A DNA stretch of 35,866 bases. Source: Gammaproteobacteria bacterium. Its GTDB lineage: Bacteria > Pseudomonadota > Gammaproteobacteria > Ga0077554 > Ga007554. The notes under the pieces were generated by a model. That model made no database searches. It was not told where the DNA came from and saw nothing but the letters and a program-made list of their open reading frames with translations. Positions 18,783 through 27,002 of the stretch are shown piece after piece (positions within the stretch are counted from its first letter, which is position 1; every line of letters begins with the position of its first letter). A program made the position numbers and the translations under genes. Where the stretch lies: NCBI GenBank assembly GCA_005240065.1, contig SBBG01000147.1, positions 1-35,866 of the forward strand, written 5' to 3'.

Positions 18783-19670
18783 ATGAACAGCATAACCACG
18801 GCGTTTAAAACCATCGGCCTGATCGGCAAATACGGCGACCCCGGCGTCAATGACACATTGAGCGCTCTGCGTACCTATCTCCAGACGCGTGGACTGCGTG
18901 TACTACTGGACGAGGACACCGCCAAGACCTTCCCGAGCACGAGCCTGGAAATCGCCAGCCGCCAAGTGATCGGTGAACAGTGCGACCTGGTGATCGTCGT
19001 CGGCGGGGACGGCACGCTGCTCAACGCCGCGCGCGCCCTGGCCAGTACCGGCATCCCGCTGGCCGGCGTCAACCTCGGCAGGCTGGGTTTTCTCGCCGAT
19101 ATTTCTCCCGGCCGGATGATCGAGCGCATGGAGGAAATCCTGCGCGGCCATTATCTGCTGGAAGAGCGCTGCCTGCTGCACAGCGAGATCAAGCGCGCGG
19201 ACCAGACCATCAGCGAAGCCTGCGCCCTCAACGACATGGTGGTCCACAAGTGGAACATGCTGCGCATGATCGAGTTCGAAACTTACATCGATGGCCAGTT
19301 CGTCAACAGCCAGCGTGCCGACGGCCTGATCGTCGCCACGCCGACCGGCTCCACCGCCTACGCGCTCTCCGGCGGTGGACCGATCCTGCACCCGACGCTC
19401 AACGCCATCGCCCTGGTGCCGATTTGTCCCCATACGTTGAGCAGCCGCCCCATCGTCGTCAGCGGCGACAGCCGGATCGACATCGTCATCACCGACTGCA
19501 ACCACGACCGCGCTCAACTCACTAGCGACGGACAGCTCAGCGCTGGACTGCTCGAAGGCGACCATGTCCACATCCGCAAAAAGGAGCGCCCCATCCGCCT
19601 CATCCACCCGGCGGATCATGATCACTACCAGATTTTACGCGCCAAATTGCGGTGGGGCGAGAAGTTGTGA
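18783..19670 (+). CDS. nadK: NAD kinase
   Basis: This 295-residue enzyme phosphorylates NAD to NADP using ATP. The diagnostic 'VVVGGDGTLLNAAR' is at residues 72–85 with the GGDG motif at 74–77. 'GVNLGRLGFLADI', 'ALNDMVVHK' and the NAD-binding 'ATPTGSTAYALSGGGPI' follow. I chose ATG 18783 because the length and the 'FKTIGLIGKYGDP' start then match the family. An in-frame ATG at 18750 would add 11 unconserved residues. nadK beside grpE and near recN is the ordinary gammaproteobacterial context; here a toxin–antitoxin pair separates it from recN. Confidence 0.97.
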   Translation: MNSITTAFKTIGLIGKYGDPGVNDTLSALRTYLQTRGLRVLLDEDTAKTFPSTSLEIASRQVIGEQCDLVIVVGGDGTLLNAARALASTGIPLAGVNLGRLGFLADISPGRMIERMEEILRGHYLLEERCLLHSEIKRADQTISEACALNDMVVHKWNMLRMIEFETYIDGQFVNSQRADGLIVATPTGSTAYALSGGGPILHPTLNAIALVPICPHTLSSRPIVVSGDSRIDIVITDCNHDRAQLTSDGQLSAGLLEGDHVHIRKKERPIRLIHPADHDHYQILRAKLRWGEKL

Positions 19671-19677
19671 GAAGTGT

Positions 19678-20046
19678 TCACATCGTATAGGGAACAACCA
19701 CAAAGGAATAGCTCTGGGGCGGGAAATCTTTGGTATTTCGCGTCACCAGCGACATGCCATAATGCTGCGCCAAGGCCGCCTGAAACGCATCGGGCAATTT
19801 CCAGCGATGATCCCGGCGCAGTTGCGCCGCGCGATCGGCGATAGCTTTTCCAATATCAAGCGTGGGCAAGGCATCGAGGAGACGCAACGCCAATTTACCT
19901 GATACCTCGTCAAACCCGGCCAGCACTTCGGCGCGGGTGATGACCGAAATGGCCACCTGCCCTCGCGTCACGGAGAGATATTCCGTCGCCGGGGAAATGC
20001 CGTTGAAATGATCGACAATGATCACCGAATCAAGCAATAACTTCAC
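19678..20046 (-). CDS. vapC: VapC-like PIN-domain toxin
   Basis: The product is a 122-residue PIN-domain ribonuclease. Acidic active-site residues are visible in 'LLLDSVIIVDHF' near the N-terminus, 'ISVITRAEVLAGF', 'LPDAFQAALAQHYGM' and 'LVTRNTKDFP'. I prefer the GTG start at 20046, giving a 4-base GTGA overlap with the antitoxin stop and beginning right at the domain ('VKLLLDS'). An ATG at 20061 would add five residues. VapC toxins typically cleave tRNA or rRNA, but the target here is unknown. The gene ends 8 bases from the nadK stop. Confidence 0.9.
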   Translation of the reverse strand: MKLLLDSVIIVDHFNGISPATEYLSVTRGQVAISVITRAEVLAGFDEVSGKLALRLLDALPTLDIGKAIADRAAQLRRDHRWKLPDAFQAALAQHYGMSLVTRNTKDFPPQSYSFVVVPYTM

Positions 20047-20285
20047 TTCGACTGACCCCATTCGGCACGCATGGCACGTTGATAATCCAGGCCATCACCG
20101 GCACGCCAGATGCCGCTGGTTTCCCTCAGAATCACATCCAGGCCCGGGGATTCCCTTTGCGATTCCTCACGCATACGGCGAATAGCCTCGCGAACCACCT
20201 GCGTCATCGGCACATGGCGTTCCTTGGCGACTTTATCCAGCCAGGCTTTGTCTTCCGGCTCCAGACTGATGATTGTACGTGGCAT
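20043..20285 (-). CDS. vapB: Ribbon-helix-helix antitoxin, VapB-like
   Basis: This 80-residue protein starts with a ribbon-helix-helix DNA-binding fold ('MPRTIISLEPEDKAWLDKVA…MTQVVREAIRRM', residues 1–39). It ends with a tail ('GLDVILRETSGIWRAGDGLDYQRAMRAEW') that would wrap the toxin. It is translated just ahead of, and overlapping, the PIN toxin, the usual antitoxin-first order. AAGGGGG sits 6 bases before the ATG. Autoregulation is expected for the family; GATATC/TGATATCAC words at about 20298–20326 in its upstream region are possible operator half-sites. Confidence 0.87.
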   Translation of the reverse strand: MPRTIISLEPEDKAWLDKVAKERHVPMTQVVREAIRRMREESQRESPGLDVILRETSGIWRAGDGLDYQRAMRAEWGQSK

Positions 20286-20426
20286 TTTTGCCCCCTTGCG
20301 ATATCTGAGTTACCCAAAAATGATATCACTCGTCGTTTTGGCAATCCATCACTTTGTTCTCCCATGGCGATGCGGCATTACTTTGAATAAACTACCACCA
20401 CTACCTGAAAACAAAACCGCATAACC

Positions 20427-22109
20427 ATGCTAACCCACATCACCATCCGCGACTTCGCCATCGTTGACCATCTGGAGCTGGACCTGAACACCGGCATGAC
20501 CGTGCTGACCGGCGAAACCGGGGCCGGCAAGTCCATCCTCGTCGACGCGCTGGGGCTGGTGCTGGGCAATCGCGCCGACAGCGGCGTGGTGCGCCATGGC
20601 TGCGAGCGCGCCGAGATCGGCGCGGCATTCGATGCGGAGGGCATGGAGGATGTTCGGCGCTGGCTGGCGGAACACGAGCTGGATGCCGGCGGCGAATGCC
20701 TGCTGCGCCGCTCCGTCACCGCCGAAGGGCGCTCCAGGGGCTATATCAACGGCCGCCCCGTCCCCCTGCAATTGCTGCAGGAGTTGGGCGAGAAACTGGT
20801 CGACATCCATGGACAGCACGAACACCAGTCGCTGCTCAAAAGCGACATCCAGCTCCGCTTGCTGGATGACTATGCGGGACACGGCGAACACGTCTCCGGC
20901 GTGGAAAAGACCTGGCGGCAATGGAAAAAGCTGAGCGCGGAACTTGAAGAACTGCGCCGCGCGGCGCACGACCGTGATGCGCGGCTGGAATTGCTGCGTT
21001 ATCAGGCCGGCGAGCTGGAGGCCCTGGAACTGGGCGAGGGAGAACTCACCCTGCTCGACGAAGAACACGCCCGGCTGGCCAACGCCGGACGCCTGATACA
21101 CACCGTCGAGACGGCGCTGCACAATCTCTACGAAAGCGACGAGGGCGCGGCGCTCACCGTGCTGGATCGCACCCTCGGCGAACTCGAACAGTTGCGCGCC
21201 ATCGACAGCCGGCTGGCCGCCGCCTGCGAACTGTTGAACAACGCGCTGATCCAGATCGGTGAAGGCGCGAACGAACTGCGCCATTACCGGGAAAGCCTGG
21301 ATCTCGACCCGGAACGCCTGCAATGGGTGGAGCAACGGCTGGACGCCATCCATCAATTAGCGCGCAAACACCGCATCCCGCCGGCCGAACTGCCCGCTCT
21401 GCTGGCGCGCTCGAGCGAGGAATTGGCGGCGATCGAGCGCAGCGACGAACGGCTTGCGGACCTGCAAAAAGAACTCGAAACCCTCGCCCGCCGCTACCGC
21501 GAACAGGCGCGCGAACTGGGCGCCAGCCGCGCCCGCGCCGCGCATGAACTCAGCGAACGCGTCACCGCCGCCATGCGGCCGCTGGGCCTGCCTCACGCAC
21601 ACTTCGAAATCACACTGCACCCGCTGGACGAGGAACGCTTCTCCCCCACCGGCATGGAACGCGCCGAGTTCCTGGTCAACACCAATCCAGGCCAACCCCT
21701 GAAGCCGCTGAACAAGGTCGCCTCGGGCGGCGAACTGTCACGCATCAGCCTCGCCATCCAGGTCATCACCGCGCGCAGCCAGCACATCCCGACACTGATC
21801 TTCGACGAAGTGGACACCGGCATCGGCGGCGGCGTAGCGGAAAGCGTCGGTCGGCAACTGCGTACCCTCGGCGAATCGCACCAGGTATTGTGCGTCACCC
21901 ACTTGCCTCAGGTCGCCGCCCTCGGCCATCATCACCTGCATGTCAGCAAGCAGACAAAACAAAACAGCACCTCCACCCGTATCCAGGTCTTGACCAAAGA
22001 CACCCGCCAGGAAGAAATCGCCCGTATGCTCGGCGGCGTCGAAATCACCGATCAAACACGAGCGCACGCCAAGGAGATGATTGCGCGGGCGCAGAAGCGA
22101 AGGGGGTAG
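20427..22109 (+). CDS. recN: DNA repair protein RecN
   Basis: This 560-residue SMC-like ATPase acts early in double-strand-break repair. The Walker A motif 'GETGAGKS' is at 29–36 near the N-terminus. The long middle is coiled coil rich in Glu/Leu/Arg. The C-terminal ABC half has the signature 'VASGGELSRISLAIQVI', Walker B 'LIFDEVDTGIGGGVA' and 'CVTHLPQVAA'. Length is normal. I see no LexA box of the enterobacterial type in the ~140 bases upstream, which are shared with the divergent antitoxin gene, and no clear ribosome site. Confidence 0.97.
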   Translation: MLTHITIRDFAIVDHLELDLNTGMTVLTGETGAGKSILVDALGLVLGNRADSGVVRHGCERAEIGAAFDAEGMEDVRRWLAEHELDAGGECLLRRSVTAEGRSRGYINGRPVPLQLLQELGEKLVDIHGQHEHQSLLKSDIQLRLLDDYAGHGEHVSGVEKTWRQWKKLSAELEELRRAAHDRDARLELLRYQAGELEALELGEGELTLLDEEHARLANAGRLIHTVETALHNLYESDEGAALTVLDRTLGELEQLRAIDSRLAAACELLNNALIQIGEGANELRHYRESLDLDPERLQWVEQRLDAIHQLARKHRIPPAELPALLARSSEELAAIERSDERLADLQKELETLARRYREQARELGASRARAAHELSERVTAAMRPLGLPHAHFEITLHPLDEERFSPTGMERAEFLVNTNPGQPLKPLNKVASGGELSRISLAIQVITARSQHIPTLIFDEVDTGIGGGVAESVGRQLRTLGESHQVLCVTHLPQVAALGHHHLHVSKQTKQNSTSTRIQVLTKDTRQEEIARMLGGVEITDQTRAHAKEMIARAQKRRG

Positions 22110-22719
22110 CCAACCCTCGCTCAAGACAGCCAATCAAAGGCACGGCGGAATTTTTCCTTGCCGCCTTGTCTTTGATGAAAAATGTGTTGAACAGCCGCGT
22201 CGGTCCAAAATGGCGATAAGCCCCGTTCAGTCGAAGTAGCAGTTTTTCCAACGACGATGCGGAACGGGTGATATTGAACACCAAGTCAGTGACGATGAGG
22301 GCACGGCTTTTCTTGTGGTAAAACACAACCTCATTCAGGCGCGGCAGGCCCCTCATCACATGTTGCTCCAGCTCACCGCGCCACGCTTCCGCCGCCGTGC
22401 CATCAAGCATCTCTTCCCGCACAGGAGATCCCTTTATCGGCGCTACTCCGGCCGGGTGATAATACACCGCCCGCGGATAAGCGCGGATCCATTCGGCGAG
22501 GAAGAGATTGTGTTCGCAGTTTGGAGCGATAATCGCTCATACCTCGCCCAGCGAATCCAGCCATTTTTGCAAGCCCGCCTCGTACCCCACCGGCGAATGC
22601 AGCATCAGCCCGCCGGAACTCAACTTGACGACCGTCATCCGCACCCCCAGACCAAGGCCCATGAAACGGAACGGGCGATCGACAACCCACACATCCTCAT
22701 GGATTTTTCTCATCGTCAT
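22045..22719 (-). pseudogene. DUF4336-like gene with in-frame stop and altered 3' end
   Basis: Two same-frame pieces belong to one protein. The first 60 residues (22719–22537) read 'DRPFRFMGLGLGVRMTVVKLSSGGLMLHSPV', then a TGA at 22537–22539. Translation past it continues without a shift as 'AIIAPNCEHNLFLAEW' and then 'LPRLNEVVFYHKKSRALIVTDLVFNI', the metallo-hydrolase-like DUF4336 pattern. The stop sits where an Arg codon (CGA) would be natural, so a C-to-T change is likely. The final ~40 residues after 'FFIKDKAA' do not look like the family and overlap the 3' end of recN, which suggests a lost C-terminus. Downstream translation restart is possible but a working protein is doubtful. Confidence 0.8.
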
Positions 22720-22730
22720 CCTTCCCCATG

Positions 22731-23174
22731 TCAGAGCGCGTCACCGCTCGCCAGCAAGGTTAGTAAACTTGCTCTCAGTGCTTGATAGCCACGCTTACCC
22801 AATGCGGCTTCGTAGTGCCGCTCGATGTTCCGCACGACATGAATCGCCTGCTCTATGAGCACTTTTCCCCTTTTCGTATAAACAATCGACTTGGCCCGCC
22901 CATCTTCCGCATCCGCAGTGATTCGCACATAACCTTTTTTCTCAAGACCCTTGGCGATCTGCCCAACGGCTTGCTTGGTCAATCCGGCGTGTTCGGCGAG
23001 AATGGTCACGCGCAGCCCCTCCGGGTCCAGATGACGCAACACGTTGAGATCGGATAGGGTGACATCCGGGAACCCCACCTTTCCCAATTCATCGAGTAAC
23101 CGCTCCTCGAACTTACGGAAGGCGAAAAGCATCAAGCGGGCGGTGGGGTGCTGATTCATATCGTTTGGCATCAT
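22731..23174 (-). CDS. MarR-family transcriptional regulator
   Basis: This protein of about 147 residues carries a winged-helix MarR domain. The recognition helix and wing are seen in 'LAEHAGLTKQAVGQIAKGLEKKGYVRITADAEDGRAKSI', flanked by dimerisation helices at both ends. Such proteins are ligand-responsive repressors. Two adjacent ATGs follow GGAGGAATA; the second (23171) has the better spacing. A 37-bp palindrome lies 21 bases upstream, in the gap shared with the divergent secreted-protein gene, and probably mediates autoregulation. Downstream, after about 11 bases, comes the broken DUF4336 gene, a natural former target. Confidence 0.9.
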   Translation of the reverse strand: MMPNDMNQHPTARLMLFAFRKFEERLLDELGKVGFPDVTLSDLNVLRHLDPEGLRVTILAEHAGLTKQAVGQIAKGLEKKGYVRITADAEDGRAKSIVYTKRGKVLIEQAIHVVRNIERHYEAALGKRGYQALRASLLTLLASGDAL

Positions 23175-23194
23175 TATTCCTCCCCACTTTAATG

Positions 23195-23231
23195 GTAAAT
23201 ATTATTTACTATTAAAGTAAAGAATATTTAC
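23195..23231. promoter_or_regulatory. Palindromic operator candidate for the MarR regulator
   Basis: GTAAATATT (23195–23203) and AATATTTAC (23223–23231) enclose TTTACT (23205–23210) and AGTAAA (23216–23221). Fifteen of 16 arm positions pair around a 5-base centre. It is AT-rich, symmetrical and placed between divergent genes, the normal setting for a MarR site. Confidence 0.65.
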
Positions 23232-23324
23232 AAAATGCGCATACCTAAAGGCTCTTGCCTGTTCAACCAGAAGAATATTATCCTTGCCGGACACAATCAC
23301 AATTATTTTCCTGAGGAGGGGAGT

Positions 23325-23768
23325 ATGAAAAAAACGATTCTTGGCATGTTTCTTTTGATGGCTGCCTGGGCTAACCTGTCCGGCGGGGCGGTGGCTGCCG
23401 AACCGAATGTGATCGACCTGGATTCGCCCGAATGGCTGGGTAATTACAAGCTGGAGCAAAAACAACTCTCAGCGGTCAAGGCGGCCATGGAACGGGCGAT
23501 GACGGCCCCCATCGACGTGGAGCAACAATGCGCCGAAGACACGGGCCTGTGCGTGGTGCGCACTGCGCGTGAATGGTTCTTCGAGGGAACAAGATACCGC
23601 GCCATTGTCATTTACCTCCACACCATCGGTAATGCCACGGGAGTGGTTCGTCAAATCGACGGCAAGTGGACGGAAATCAAGATTAAGGAGCCGGCGGCGA
23701 GTTCAGCCGGCTCCACACCAACGGCCACGAAAAAGCAGCGGGCCGCCGGCACCAAGACGCGGAGATGA
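23325..23768 (+). CDS. Small secreted protein of unknown function
   Basis: This 147-residue protein has a clear Sec signal (MKKTILGMFLLMAAWANLSGG…VAA, cleavage before EPNV). I chose the ATG at 23325 because GAGGAGGGGAG is directly upstream; the longer frame from 23235 adds 30 residues without sense. The mature part has two cysteines in 'QQCAEDTGLCVVR', probably a disulphide, then beta-strand-like segments 'RYRAIVIYLHTIG' and 'GVVRQIDGKWTEIKI', and a Ser/Ala/Lys-rich disordered tail. I do not recognise a family. It is divergent from the MarR gene across the palindromic operator, so it may be MarR-controlled. Confidence 0.82.
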   Translation: MKKTILGMFLLMAAWANLSGGAVAAEPNVIDLDSPEWLGNYKLEQKQLSAVKAAMERAMTAPIDVEQQCAEDTGLCVVRTAREWFFEGTRYRAIVIYLHTIGNATGVVRQIDGKWTEIKIKEPAASSAGSTPTATKKQRAAGTKTRR

Positions 23769-23800
23769 TTCGCTGATAATGAGTGCTTGGCGGCACGGTT

Positions 23801-23834
23801 GGCGGGTTACGGTGCTAAAAGCGCCTAACCTACC
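23801..23834. repeat. Degenerate REP-like hairpin
   Basis: GGCGGGTTA (23801–23809) pairs imperfectly with TAACCTACC (23826–23834), and GGTGCT with AGCGCC inside. It lies between the converging secreted-protein and prfC genes. It looks like a diverged member of a GGGTTA-type intergenic repeat. Confidence 0.4.
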
Positions 23835-23870
23835 CTACCATTCAATTCACCACAAGCATGACAAATACCC

Positions 23871-25451
23871 TCAATGTTCCCGCGTCGTACGAAACGCGAT
23901 GTCCGGCCAGCGCTCCATCGTCAATTCCAGGTTGACGCGGGTGGGGGCGATATAGGTTAGATCACCCGTCCCATCCAGCGCCAGGTTGTCACGGACCTTG
24001 TTCTGGAATTCATCAAGCTTTTTTGCATCGTTACAACTGATCCAGCGCGCGGTGGCAACCTGGACATTCTCGAAAGCGCACTCCACTCCGTACTCGTGTT
24101 TCAGACGATAGGCCACCACGTCGAATTGCAGCACACCAACGGCGCCCAGGATCAGGTCGTTGCTGTTGAGAGGCCGGAACAATTGCGTAGCGCCTTCTTC
24201 GCATAACTGCTGTAAACCCTTCTGCAGGGCCTTCATGCGTAGCGGATCGCGCAGACGGGCGCGACGGAAGAGTTCGGGGGCGAAGTGGGGGATGCCGGTG
24301 AACTTGAGTTCTTCGCCGGCGGTGAACGTGTCGCCGATCTGGATGGTGCCGTGATTATGCAGGCCGATGATGTCGCCGGCATAGGCGTCTTCCACCTGTT
24401 CGCGGTCCTGCGCCATGAAGGTGATGGCGTTGGCGATCTGCACATCGCGGCCGATGCGCACATGGCGCACTTTCATGCCCTTGCTGTAACTCCCCGAACA
24501 GACACGCAGAAAGGCGATGCGGTCGCGGTGCTGCGGATCCATATTGGCCTGGATCTTGAAAACGAAGCCGCTGAACTTCTCCTCCAGCGGCGAGACTTCG
24601 CGCGTGGTGGTTTGGCGCGGCTGAGGCGCCGGCGCGTAGTCGACGAAGGCGTCGAGCAATTCCTTGACGCCGAAATTGTTGATGGCCGAGCCGAAAAACA
24701 CCGGCGTCAGCTTGCCTTCGAGGAAGGCCTGCTTGTCGAAGATGTTGCTCGCGCCGCGCACCAGCTCGATTTCGTCGCGCAACTCGCCCACCATGGTTCC
24801 GAACAACTCGTCCAGGCGCGGATTATCCAGCCCATCCACTACCTCGCCTTCCCTTATCTTGCCGCCATGCGTGGCGCTGAAGAGATGCACGCGGTCGTTG
24901 TGGAGATCAAACACGCCCCTGAAACCCTTGCCCATGCCGATCGGCCAGGTGATGGGCGCACAGCGGATCTTGAGCACCTCTTCCACCTCATCGAGCAGTT
25001 CGATGGGCGGACGGCCTTCACGGTCGAGCTTGTTGATGAAGGTGATGATGGGTGTGTCGCGCAGACGGCACACTTCGATAAGCTTGATGGTGCGCTCCTC
25101 CACGCCCTTGGCGCTGTCGATCACCATCAGCGCGGAGTCCACCGCGGTTAGCGTGCGATAGGTGTCCTCGGAGAAGTCTTCGTGGCCGGGGGTATCGAGC
25201 AGGTTGATGATCGCATCGCGGTAAGGGAACTGCATCACCGACGAGGTGACCGAGATACCGCGCTGCTTTTCCAATTCCATCCAATCGGAGGTAGCATGGC
25301 GCGCGGCCTTGCGCCCCTTCACCGTGCCGGCGAGCTGGATGGCGCCACCGAACAGCAGCAGCTTTTCGGTGAGCGTGGTTTTACCAGCGTCGGGATGGGA
25401 AATGATGGCAAAAGTACGGCGGCGCGCCGTTTCGCGTGCGAGAGTGGACAT
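23871..25451 (-). CDS. prfC: Peptide chain release factor 3
   Basis: This 526-residue translational GTPase recycles RF1/RF2 from the ribosome after termination. The G1 motif '[16 protein letters not shown]' is at about residue 17. '[13 protein letters not shown]' (G2), '[18 protein letters not shown]' (G3) and '[13 protein letters not shown]' (G4) follow. The RF3-specific C-terminal part includes '[23 protein letters not shown]'. Length and motif order are standard. It lies downstream of ffh with a gap of about 90 bases containing a GTAAACCGGTTTTAC near-palindrome (25465–25479). Confidence 0.98.
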   Translation of the reverse strand: MSTLARETARRRTFAIISHPDAGKTTLTEKLLLFGGAIQLAGTVKGRKAARHATSDWMELEKQRGISVTSSVMQFPYRDAIINLLDTPGHEDFSEDTYRTLTAVDSALMVIDSAKGVEERTIKLIEVCRLRDTPIITFINKLDREGRPPIELLDEVEEVLKIRCAPITWPIGMGKGFRGVFDLHNDRVHLFSATHGGKIREGEVVDGLDNPRLDELFGTMVGELRDEIELVRGASNIFDKQAFLEGKLTPVFFGSAINNFGVKELLDAFVDYAPAPQPRQTTTREVSPLEEKFSGFVFKIQANMDPQHRDRIAFLRVCSGSYSKGMKVRHVRIGRDVQIANAITFMAQDREQVEDAYAGDIIGLHNHGTIQIGDTFTAGEELKFTGIPHFAPELFRRARLRDPLRMKALQKGLQQLCEEGATQLFRPLNSNDLILGAVGVLQFDVVAYRLKHEYGVECAFENVQVATARWISCNDAKKLDEFQNKVRDNLALDGTGDLTYIAPTRVNLELTMERWPDIAFRTTREH

Positions 25452-25543
25452 TCTTCGATGACGGGTAAACCGGTTTTACGCTGCGGTGGTTACAAAACAG
25501 TTAATTCTACCAGTTTATGTGGCACCGCACAAAACCGGAGGAC

Positions 25544-26890
25544 TCAAAACGGCAGCCTCCCCTTCATCCCCCGCATCATTTTGGCCAGTCCGCCGCCCTT
25601 GGACATCTGCTTCACCATACGTTGCATCTGGTCGAACTGCTTGAGCAGGCGGTTGACATCCTGCACCTGGACACCGGAACCGGCGGCGATGCGGCGTTTG
25701 CGGGAACCCTTGATGACATCAGGATAGCGCCGTTCCTGATTCGTCATGGAGTTGATGATCGCCTCCATGCGGATGATTTCCTTGTCGTTGACCTGGTCCT
25801 TGACCTTCTGCGGCACGTTGGACATGCCCGGCATCTTGTCCATCAGGCTGGTGAGTCCACCCATCTTGCGCATTTGCTGCATCTGATCGCGGAAGTCTTC
25901 GAGATCGAAACCCTTGCCTTTTTTCAGCTTGCCGGCGAGCTTCTCGGCCTGCTCGCGGTCGATGGTGCGCTCCACTTCTTCCACCAGGCTCAGCACATCG
26001 CCCATGCCCAGAATGCGCGATACCACGCGGTCGGGGTGGAACGGTTCGAGCGCGGTGGTCTTTTCACCCACGCCGAGAAACTTGATGGGCTTACCGGTGA
26101 CATGCCGGATCGACAACGCCGCGCCGCCGCGCGCATCGCCGTCGGCCTTGGTGAGCACCACACCAGTCAGCGGCAGGGCCTCGTTGAATGCTTTGGCGGT
26201 GTTGATCGCATCCTGGCCCGTCATGCTGTCGACGACGAACAGCGTCTCGGTGGGAACGAGCGCGGAGTGCAAGCGCTTGATCTCGTCCATCATCTCTTCG
26301 TCGATGTGCAAGCGGCCCGCAGTGTCGATGATCACCACGTCGATGAAACGCCGCCGCGCTTCGGCCACCGCACCTTCGACGATGCTCAGCGGATTTTGCG
26401 ATGGGTCGCTGGGATGGAACGTGACGCCGATCTCTTTGGCCAGCGTCTCGAGCTGATCGATGGCCGCCGGACGGTACACGTCGCAGCTCGCCACCAGCAC
26501 GCTCTTCTTGCGCCGCTCCTTGAGATGGCGCGCCAGCTTGGCGACGGTAGTGGTCTTGCCGGATCCTTGCAAACCGGCCATCAGGATGATGGCGGGCGGC
26601 GGCACGTTGAGGTTGAGATCGACGGCCTCGCCCATCACCGCGAGCAGTTCGTCGTGCACCACCTTGACCAGCGCCTGGCCGGGCGTGAGGCTCTGCAACA
26701 CGTCCTGACCGACCGCGCGCTCGCGCACATGCTCGATGAACTCGCGCACCACCGGCAGCGCGACATCCGCCTCCAGCAGCGCCATGCGCACCTCGCGCAG
26801 CGTTTCCTTGATATTGTCCTCGGTCAGCCGGCCCTGCCCGCGCAGGCGCTGGAGAACACCGTTCAAACGTTCCGTCAGACTATTGAACAT
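25544..26890 (-). CDS. ffh: Signal recognition particle protein Ffh (SRP54)
   Basis: This 448-residue GTPase binds 4.5S RNA and signal sequences of nascent inner-membrane proteins and delivers them to FtsY. The N domain is followed by the G domain with 'GLQGSGKTTTVAKLA' at 106–120, 'SCDVYRPAAIDQLE', 'DVVIIDTAGRLHIDEEMM' and 'LTKADGDARGGAALS'. The methionine-rich M domain includes 'MQQMRKMGGLTSLMDKMPGM' and ends 'GSGVQVQDVNRLLKQFDQMQRMVKQM'. No 4.5S RNA gene was recognised nearby. A palindromic repeat lies upstream, towards thrC. Confidence 0.98.
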   Translation of the reverse strand: MFNSLTERLNGVLQRLRGQGRLTEDNIKETLREVRMALLEADVALPVVREFIEHVRERAVGQDVLQSLTPGQALVKVVHDELLAVMGEAVDLNLNVPPPAIILMAGLQGSGKTTTVAKLARHLKERRKKSVLVASCDVYRPAAIDQLETLAKEIGVTFHPSDPSQNPLSIVEGAVAEARRRFIDVVIIDTAGRLHIDEEMMDEIKRLHSALVPTETLFVVDSMTGQDAINTAKAFNEALPLTGVVLTKADGDARGGAALSIRHVTGKPIKFLGVGEKTTALEPFHPDRVVSRILGMGDVLSLVEEVERTIDREQAEKLAGKLKKGKGFDLEDFRDQMQQMRKMGGLTSLMDKMPGMSNVPQKVKDQVNDKEIIRMEAIINSMTNQERRYPDVIKGSRKRRIAAGSGVQVQDVNRLLKQFDQMQRMVKQMSKGGGLAKMMRGMKGRLPF

Positions 26891-26921
26891 GACTCGTATG
26901 ACCTGTTATGGCTGCATGTAT

Positions 26922-26988
26922 GTAGGGTGCGTCCCACGCACCGTACATCGCCTGGCGCGACAATGCTGGTGCGCACGGCGCACCCTAC
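26922..26988. repeat. TAGGGTGCG-family palindromic repeat, copy C
   Basis: GTAGGGTGCGT-CCC-ACGCACC and GGTGCGC-ACG-GCGCACCCTAC, two hairpin units in opposite orientation, are separated by 25 bases. It occupies the thrC–ffh gap. Confidence 0.85.
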
Positions 26989-27002
26989 GGATGATTTCAG
27001 CA

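Noticed and set aside
20286-20426. LexA (SOS) box before recN
   Set aside because: No CTGT-N8-ACAG match could be found in the intergenic region.
22537-22539. Selenocysteine reading of the TGA in the DUF4336-like gene
   Set aside because: The flanking sequence suits Arg at this position, the 3' end is also damaged, and no convincing SECIS-like hairpin was seen directly after the codon.
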